DNA of 46,108 nucleotides from the NCBI GenBank assembly GCA_964523795.1, contig CAZGAO010000041.1:1-46108 (forward strand), read 5' to 3'. Of this stretch, positions 41,618 through 46,108 are shown piece after piece. The stretch is from SABY01 sp964523795 (GTDB taxonomy: Bacteria > Bacteroidota > Bacteroidia > Bacteroidales > 4484-276). How positions within the stretch are numbered: position 1 is the first letter of the stretch; every line of letters begins with the position of its first letter. The notes beneath the pieces are model-generated. The model was not told where the DNA came from. It did not search any database and saw nothing but the letters and a program-made list of their open reading frames with translations. The position numbers and the translations under genes are program-made.

Positions 41618-43014
41618 TGTGTCTTGTTTGTTTTCGATTTTATAATACTTGATATTTTACCGTCAAGCAGCAGCGTTTCTATTTCATCGCCGGCCTCCAC
41701 TTCCTTTGCCGAGCTAAGTGCTTTGCCGTTTTTGCGCGTGATGCTAAAGCCGCGTTTAAGCACATTTATCGGGTCGAGCATGCCGATGTTTTTTTCGATG
41801 ACATTTAGGTTTTGTCTTTCAAGCACAAAAACTTTTACGCACCTTGCGCTCAGGCTTTTTTGTATCGCCGGCAGGTCGAGCTTATGTTTTTGTATCAACA
41901 ATCCGCTTTGCTTGCCGGTTTGCCGGGCAAGCGAAAGCACTTCACGGTTTTCGTTTTTCAAAATGGTATCCACACTTTTTTGCAAGGAATAGCCGCTGCT
42001 TGTCATGGCCTGGCGGTTTAGCTTAAGCACATTTTGGCTTAGTGTTTTGAGTAAGCTTGCCTGGGCGCGAAATGCAATTTTTGCTTCTGTAATTTTTCGC
42101 TGCGATTTATCAACGATAATCTGCTGCGCCTGCTTGACGGGCTGTGCGAAGTTGTGAAAATGTTGCATCAGCATCTCGGCCAGCTTGCTTGGCGTTATGG
42201 CATTTTCGTAGCTTATTATTTCGGCCACGGTTTGGTTGGTGGCATGGCCAATGCCGGTAATTACCGGAATGGGAAAACTGGCGATGGCCTTGCTCAGGGT
42301 ATAATCGTTATAACACGAAAGCCCCACATCGCCGCCACCACCACGAATAATGGCCACCACATCAAAATGATGTAAAACGGTTTTTATTCTGGCTAATTGA
42401 TAAATAATGCCATCCACGGCCTTTTCGCCCTGCAAAATGGAGGGAAAAAGGTAATGGAAAAATGCGTAGCCCCAGGGATTGTTTTCGATAATTCTTAAAA
42501 AATCGGCGTAACCCTTGCTGGTTTCTACCGAGATGATGGCGATGCGTTGGGGCAGCAAGGGAAAGGTGGTGGATTTGTTTTTGTCCAACAGCCCTTCTAT
42601 ACGCAGCTTTTGGATGCACTCCTGTTTTTCGCGTTCCAGGTCGCCAAGCGTAAATGAGGGGTCGATGTCGAGGATGTGGAGGCTAAGCCCGTAAACCGGA
42701 TCGAAGGAAATCTTAGCCAGAAAAAGTATCTTAATCCCATCTTTTAAAGGCTCTTTCAAAATTTTGGTAAACAGGGCGTTGATGCGCTCGAAATCGCGTT
42801 TCCAGAGATTGGCCCGTAATTGTGCAATCACCCTCCCCTGGCTTTTTTCCACCAGGTCGGGGTAGCAATGTCCCGAATGATTGTAATGATTGAGTTTAAT
42901 CATTTCGGCCTTTACCCAAAAAGTAGAAGTGTAGCGCTTTGCAATCGTATCCTTGATGCTGCGACTAACTTCGAGCAGCGAAAAGGCTTTTTTATTTTGG
43001 ATGATTTCGGGCAT
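41614..43014 (-). CDS. xseA: Exodeoxyribonuclease VII large subunit
   Basis: 466 aa. An N-terminal OB-fold (about 10-110; FWVKAEMIKLNHYNHSGHCYPDLVEK) precedes the catalytic domain with RIAIISVETSKGYADFL, AIIRGGGGDVGLSCYND and PVITGIGHATNQTVAE (conserved His/Asp residues). A long coiled-coil arm follows (about 290-400), and the C-terminal DPINVLKRGFSITRKNGK. It is the catalytic subunit of ExoVII, in mismatch repair and ssDNA turnover. Length is slightly above E. coli XseA. Upstream of xseB, both on the minus strand. Confidence 0.97.
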   Translation of the reverse strand: MPEIIQNKKAFSLLEVSRSIKDTIAKRYTSTFWVKAEMIKLNHYNHSGHCYPDLVEKSQGRVIAQLRANLWKRDFERINALFTKILKEPLKDGIKILFLAKISFDPVYGLSLHILDIDPSFTLGDLEREKQECIQKLRIEGLLDKNKSTTFPLLPQRIAIISVETSKGYADFLRIIENNPWGYAFFHYLFPSILQGEKAVDGIIYQLARIKTVLHHFDVVAIIRGGGGDVGLSCYNDYTLSKAIASFPIPVITGIGHATNQTVAEIISYENAITPSKLAEMLMQHFHNFAQPVKQAQQIIVDKSQRKITEAKIAFRAQASLLKTLSQNVLKLNRQAMTSSGYSLQKSVDTILKNENREVLSLARQTGKQSGLLIQKHKLDLPAIQKSLSARCVKVFVLERQNLNVIEKNIGMLDPINVLKRGFSITRKNGKALSSAKEVEAGDEIETLLLDGKISSIIKSKTNKTQ

Positions 43015-43057
43015 TCAGATTTAAATTTTTACCGGAATTGTGTTTTTAGTTAACGAC

Positions 43058-43618
43058 TCATGTTTTTAGACTTTTTTCTAAAATGATAACAGACTTTCTC
43101 AAGCCGCAATTCTTTAAATGAGATAGCACTTCATTTACAGAAAGCGGAGGGTTTTTCAATCTTTTTACCTGATTATACAAAGCCTCTATTACTTTCTCAC
43201 TTTCAGTTTTAATCAAGTCATATACAAAGGTATCAGGATGAATGGCTTCTATATTGTAATCATTAAGATATTCTGAGGGAAAATCTTTAAGATTAAAGGT
43301 GATTATGTAATTCGCTCTAGATTTGATTGCTGCGGCAAGGACGTGTCTGTCATTCGGATAAGGTAAATTTAATTGATGGATGATTTTATCGAAATCTACT
43401 ATGTTAGCATCTGGAAAAGCTGAGTTCATGTAATTAATGGTTTTTGCTAAACGTTTGTCAGTTAAATCAAACCTCTTTTTTAGAAGATTCCGAGTCCATT
43501 CATTCTGAATCCTGTCTGTCCATTTAACCTGAATAAGCCCAAGGTCTGATAAATTAAGTAAAAAGTCCCTCAGTGGTGCCGAATAAAGGACACAAGCATC
43601 AATAATAGCAATAATCAT
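43058..43618 (-). CDS. PIN-domain toxin
   Basis: 186-aa PIN-like RNase. Acidic residues Asp7 (IIAIIDACVLYS), Glu in RIQNEWTRN, Asp in YPNDRHVLAAAI and FNLKDFPSEYL match the metal-binding set. A C-terminal helical tail (about 130-186) is longer than in VapC. It begins 11 bp after the stop of an excisionase-type HTH gene, a toxin-antitoxin arrangement known for PIN toxins of this size. It probably cleaves tRNA or mRNA when unbound. The target is unknown. Confidence 0.85.
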   Translation of the reverse strand: MIIAIIDACVLYSAPLRDFLLNLSDLGLIQVKWTDRIQNEWTRNLLKKRFDLTDKRLAKTINYMNSAFPDANIVDFDKIIHQLNLPYPNDRHVLAAAIKSRANYIITFNLKDFPSEYLNDYNIEAIHPDTFVYDLIKTESEKVIEALYNQVKRLKNPPLSVNEVLSHLKNCGLRKSVIILEKSLKT

Positions 43619-43629
43619 TGTTAGTAGAA

Positions 43630-44088
43630 TTACTCATATCCAAGTTTCAAATCCTGCGCTTGTTGTGCGAGAAGGTCAAGGTTCTTCCTTCTGTTGTCGC
43701 TTAATCGCTTGTTGTATTCAAGGATGTCTGTTAATTTCATCCTACGGTGACTCCCAACCTTTGCAAAAGGAATTTGGCCATTTTCCAGCATTTTTACCAC
43801 AAAGGGCCTCGAAACATTCAAGATTCTTGCAGCTTGTTGGGTGGTAATATCTGAGTCGGAAGGGATTATGGTGATGGATTTTCCATGGGCCATTTTCTCT
43901 AAAATATCCAGCAGCAGCATAAATACATTTTTTGGAATAAGGATCGAATCCCCGGTTTCCTGAACCTGAATTTCTATCCCTGTGTCAGAATTTTGCTCCA
44001 TTTGAGATGCGGTTTTTCTAATATAGGAAACCGAAGCCTCAGCAAGGATTTGGTCGTGGTGGCTTGTTTGGATATAGTTTGTTTTCAT
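43630..44088 (-). CDS. Excisionase-type HTH antitoxin
   Basis: 152 aa. The N-terminal half (about 1-75) is variable, with a short hydrophobic helix. The C-terminal half is a MerR/excisionase-like winged HTH: SDITTQQAARILNVSRPFVVKMLENGQIPFAKVGSHRRMKLTDILEY. It is first gene of the pair with the PIN toxin, so probably the antitoxin and autorepressor. A good promoter with tandem 9-bp repeats in its spacer lies just upstream. Confidence 0.85.
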   Translation of the reverse strand: MKTNYIQTSHHDQILAEASVSYIRKTASQMEQNSDTGIEIQVQETGDSILIPKNVFMLLLDILEKMAHGKSITIIPSDSDITTQQAARILNVSRPFVVKMLENGQIPFAKVGSHRRMKLTDILEYNKRLSDNRRKNLDLLAQQAQDLKLGYE

Positions 44089-44108
44089 CGCAATATTATT
44101 TTATTCTG

Positions 44109-44138
44109 CAAAGATAATAAACGAAATAAACGAAACAA
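44109..44138 (-). promoter_or_regulatory. Toxin-antitoxin promoter with tandem operator repeats
   Basis: On the minus strand TTG (44136-44138), 19 bp, then TATCTTTG (44109-44116) gives a near-consensus -33/-7 pair 20 bp before the antitoxin start. The spacer is filled by two adjacent copies of TAAACGAAA (44118-44126 and 44127-44135, plus-strand reading), a likely antitoxin binding site. Confidence 0.7.
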
Positions 44139-44164
44139 GGTTTTTGGAAATATAAAACCTACCG

Positions 44165-44948
44165 CGTAGCGGTTACAGTATTATAGAAAAAACATTCCCG
44201 CGCCATCACCTATTCCGCGTTGAGGTTCAACGAAAGGTAAAAATGATGAATCGAATAAAGAAAGCAAGGTATAGCCCCGAAAAAAACGGGGCAGGCGCAC
44301 CGGTAACATTTATGGGAATGAAGTTTCCCGGCGGAAATGCAGGTGCAGAGCACCCAGAATCTTTGTAGAAAATATGCGCCCAGGGAAAATGCAGGTGCGG
44401 AGCACCGTAACATTAAAATTGGGAATGTTTTTTTTTGTAAAGATATTCCGGTGCTCCGCACCTTTGGTGGTTTCTTGTGATTCCGATTGCTACAAATGCC
44501 GATTGTAAATCGAGCATGCTCGCCCTTTGGGCGGCATATTGCGCGGCTCTGCCGCTTGATGGCTTTTGCTGGGAATTTGTTTCTATAAATATTGCGTGGC
44601 TCTGCCGCTTGATGGCTTTTGCTGGGAATTTGTTTCTATAAATATTGCGCGGCTCTGCCGCTTGGCATCCTACTTTTGAAAATATATAATGAATCGGATG
44701 AAGAAAGGTGCAGCGCACCGTAATCTTTGTAGAAAAGATGTAACCCCGGCGGAAATCGTAGGTGCGGAGCACCGTAACATTAAAAATGAAATTGGTGTTT
44801 TGGGAATGGATATTTCTGTGCTCCGCACCTTTGGTGATTCTTGTTAATATCCGTGCTACAAAGATTACGCGGCTCTGCCGCTTGACATGCGGCTTTGAAA
44901 AATAAAAAATGAATCGGATTAAGATAGCAAGGTGCAGAGCACCGATAA
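44165..44948. repeat. REP-like cluster of GGTGCGGAGCACC palindromes
   Basis: At least eight variants of GGTGC-nnn-GCACC hairpins alternate in orientation (near 44295, 44340, 44396, 44450, 44707, 44760, 44818, 44930). They are mixed with GCGGCTCTGCCGC and TTTGTAGAAA modules. These are the modules of family B elements, but no family B ends are recognisable, so this is a decayed or nested cluster. Translations across it (minus strand) are artefacts. Confidence 0.7.
44541..44664. repeat. 53-bp tandem repeat
   Basis: Two full units (44541-44593 and 44594-44646, one visible mismatch) and a partial third (44647-44664). Each starts GCG(C/T)GGCTCTGCCGC and ends TTTCTATAAATATT. It lies within the REP-like cluster. 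Confidence 0.85.
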
Positions 44949-44954
44949 TCTTTG

Positions 44955-45110
44955 GTGTGCCGGGCATGTAGTAAACCTAACAGGTGCGTGGAAAATTCCA
45001 CAAGTCCTGAGAGAGCCGTTATGACCGGAATCTCATAGTCGAAGGCAAGGGTGTCCCGAGTGATTGGGAATCTGAAGGAAGCCACAGACAAACTGTTGAT
45101 TTACTTTTGC
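44955..45110 (+). mobile_element. Second truncated group II intron 5' region
   Basis: GTGTG at 44955-44959 (GTGYG 5' consensus), then CGGGCATGTAGTAAACC, GGTGCGTGGAAAATTCCAC, AGTCCTGAGAGAGCCG, GAAGGCAAGGGTGTCCCGAG and TGATTGGGAATCTGAAGGAAG. These blocks I recognise from memory as leaders of bacterial group II introns. It ends about 75 bp before the tRNA. The 5' end directly follows a GGTGC-AGA-GCACC hairpin. No RT gene follows. Confidence 0.45.
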
Positions 45111-45157
45111 GAAAAATTGATGAAATAAATTTGCTATTTACAATTTCAAAAAATTAT

Positions 45158-45165
45158 TACTTTTG
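45158..45165 (+). promoter_or_regulatory. Candidate -7 element for tRNA-Pro
   Basis: TACTTTTG matches TAnnTTTG and lies 18 bp before the tRNA. TTTG at 45130-45133 could be the -33, with a longer than usual gap (24 bp). Confidence 0.5.
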
Positions 45166-45183
45166 CAGCCCGATTTTTAAGTG

Positions 45184-45257
45184 CGGGATGTAGCGCAGCC
45201 CGGTAGCGTGCTTCGTTCGGGACGAAGAGGTCGCGAGTTCGAATCTCGCCATCCCGA
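45184..45257 (+). tRNA. tRNA-Pro (anticodon CGG)
   Basis: Complete cloverleaf of 74 nt: acceptor CGGGATG/CATCCCG with discriminator A, D-arm, anticodon stem CTTCG/CGAAG with loop TTCGGGA (anticodon CGG reads CCG), variable loop, and T-arm GCGAG-TTCGAAT-CTCGC. The 5' C-G first pair is typical of bacterial tRNA-Pro. CCA is not encoded. Confidence 0.97.
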
Positions 45258-45265
45258 CAGATATT

Positions 45266-45295
45266 AAAAGGTCATCATAAATTGGTGGCCTTTTT
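45266..45295 (+). terminator. Rho-independent terminator after tRNA-Pro
   Basis: AAAAGGTCA (45266-45274) pairs with TGGCCTTTT (45286-45294) in a 9-bp stem with one G-T, and the 3' arm continues as T-run. It lies 8 bp after the tRNA. Confidence 0.8.
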
Positions 45296-45410
45296 GTTTA
45301 TGTTTCTCAGGAGGTTTCTCCTTTCAGCACCTATGACGTGTTTTGTCGAATGTCATGTATTCATGAGATTCCTCACTTCGTTACCAATGACAAGGCTTTG
45401 TTGATTTTAT

Positions 45411-45451
45411 GGGAGGGAGAAGGGGGCACTTAGTGCCCCCTTCTCCCTCCC
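45411..45451. repeat. 41-bp perfect palindrome
   Basis: GGGAGGGAGAAGGGGGCACT (45411-45430) is the perfect reverse complement of 45432-45451 around a single T. Purine-rich on one arm. It could form a cruciform or very stable RNA hairpin. No adjoining gene. Confidence 0.85.
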
Positions 45452-45556
45452 ACTCCACCAACACGGCCACTGTCATTTCGATGCCGCACCTGCGGCAGGA
45501 GAAATCTCCTTCCTAATGTCCCCGCTCGTGCGCATTGCCGTCAGACTAAGTATAGG

Positions 45557-45712
45557 CAACTCAGTATGAGTTGAGGTATTGTAGTATAAATTAATGAATT
45601 TGCATTGAGCAACCCAGTATGGGTTGTGGCTTTTTCCTCAACCCATACTGGGTTGTAGTGAACTTTGGAAAACCGAGTTCAGCCTACAATACCTGAAACC
45701 CGTACCGGGTTT
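45557..45712. repeat. Cluster of four related short palindromes
   Basis: CAACTCAGTATGAGTTG (45557-45573), CAACCCAGTATGGGTTG (45610-45626), its exact reverse complement (45639-45655) and AAACCCGTACCGGGTTT (45696-45712). The second and third can also pair with each other. The surrounding sequence (45296-46077) has no gene, only GAAATCTCCTTCCTAATG-type dispersed repeat pieces. Confidence 0.75.
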
Positions 45713-46077
45713 TGTTTTTCTCAACCCGCTACTACCTGTCCCGCCCATGTGGGAGGTTTAGTATTGGTCTAATCATATCGTTCGGAAATTACCATATCTA
45801 CTACAATTCCAACCGAGTTATTTACCCCTTGGCCTGACGGATATACGCACCTGCAGGACTTCGCTCCACATTACCTCATCATGCTCAAAAAATTGAGTTG
45901 TCTCACAAAATGACAGCTTTCAAAAAAATACACCCCCCTCAATCAATTTTAATTTTCCGTTGTTATTAAATCTTGATAGTCAAATGAAACGCTTAATAAA
46001 CAGGTCCTGGTTTAATTAAAATCGGCCAAAGACTGCATAAGATAATATCACAAAAAAACGGCTTCAAAACCGGAAAT

Positions 46078-46108
46078 ATGGAGATTATAAAAATCAAAGA
46101 CCTGACTT
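46078..46108 (+). CDS. Start of a possible ABC transporter ATP-binding gene (partial)
   Basis: Ten codons (MEIIKIKDLT) from ATG at 46078 run into the window edge. The opening resembles the first strand of ABC ATPases. Evidence is limited to these residues and the absence of a competing start. Confidence 0.3.
   Translation, partial: MEIIKIKDLT

Noticed and set aside
44541..44664. Possible CRISPR array
   Set aside because: Units are contiguous with no unique spacers, and no cas genes are present.
44413..45091. Long minus-strand frames of 184 and 103 codons
   Set aside because: They are translations through REP-like repeats and the intron remnant. Repeated peptide blocks mirror repeated DNA.
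45184..46108. tRNA-Pro as an integrated-element attachment site
   Set aside because: No duplicated tRNA 3' end and no integrase visible in the window.

Overview
The window looks like a chromosomal segment of a free-living Bacteroidota (Bacteroidales/Marinilabiliales-like) genome. The support is SusC-type TonB receptors, a FecR/ECF-sigma pair, two secreted enzymes with type IX secretion (T9SS) C-terminal tails, a NagB-deacetylase fusion typical of the phylum, and promoters of the TTTG / TAnnTTTG type. Core genes have moderate GC. Two inserts (about 14.0-15.2 kb and 34.0-37.0 kb) are clearly AT-richer and look acquired.

Layout. 1-3.6 kb (minus): ECF sigma factor, FecR anti-sigma and an STN-containing SusC receptor that runs off the left edge. 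4.6-7.7 kb (minus): isoaspartyl dipeptidase and a secreted cyanophycinase-like S51 protein, a plausible beta-aspartyl peptide/cyanophycin degradation pair. 8.0-9.8 kb (minus): sulfide:quinone-oxidoreductase-like flavoprotein and a 53-aa companion. 10.7-13.4 kb (minus): dicarboxylate/amino-acid:cation symporter and a secreted S9 peptidase. 14.0-15.2 kb: an acyltransferase in an integron-cassette-like insert, followed by a duplicated piece of the S9 gene and a group II intron 5' remnant.

16.5-30.2 kb is the metabolic centrepiece, a probable chitosan/glucosamine utilisation locus: LacI-type regulator, GH8 glycanase (chitosanase candidate), SusC-like receptor, GH2 exo-beta-D-glucosaminidase, FucP/NagP-like MFS transporter, two ROK sugar kinases and a NagB-LmbE fusion. 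The expected order is extracellular cleavage, exo-cleavage to GlcN, import, phosphorylation and deamination to fructose-6-phosphate. The receptor appears to be an in-frame chimera of a SusC N-terminal half and the C-terminus of a surface glycan-binding lipoprotein, and no SusD is present. This suggests an internal deletion.

30.6-36.9 kb is a defence-like neighbourhood: an SF1 helicase with an N-terminal RelE-like segment and ankyrin repeats, then a three-gene ABC-3C system (HNH effector, small middle component, SMC-like ATPase) inside a second cassette-like insert. 37.1-41.3 kb (minus): ACP, SDR, AMP-ligase, NodB-like deacetylase and AAC(3)-like N-acyltransferase, tightly overlapping, probably a glycan N-acylation module. 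41.4-44.1 kb (minus): exonuclease VII (xseAB) and an excisionase-HTH/PIN toxin-antitoxin pair. 44.1-46.1 kb: REP-like repeats, a second group II intron 5' remnant, tRNA-Pro(CGG), palindromes and the start of a possible ABC ATPase gene.

Two interspersed repeat systems stand out. First, two MITE-like families (A, about 200 bp with three hairpins; B, about 380-435 bp) share 4-bp A/T-rich target duplications. They twice sit back to back with the same 4-bp sequence at all three boundaries. Second, a 284-bp sequence lies directly upstream of both AT-rich cargo inserts. Each insert begins and ends with its own complementary heptamer (GTTAGGC/GCCTAAC; TTATAGG/CCTATAA), as in integron attC recombination sites. 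No integrase is visible in the window.
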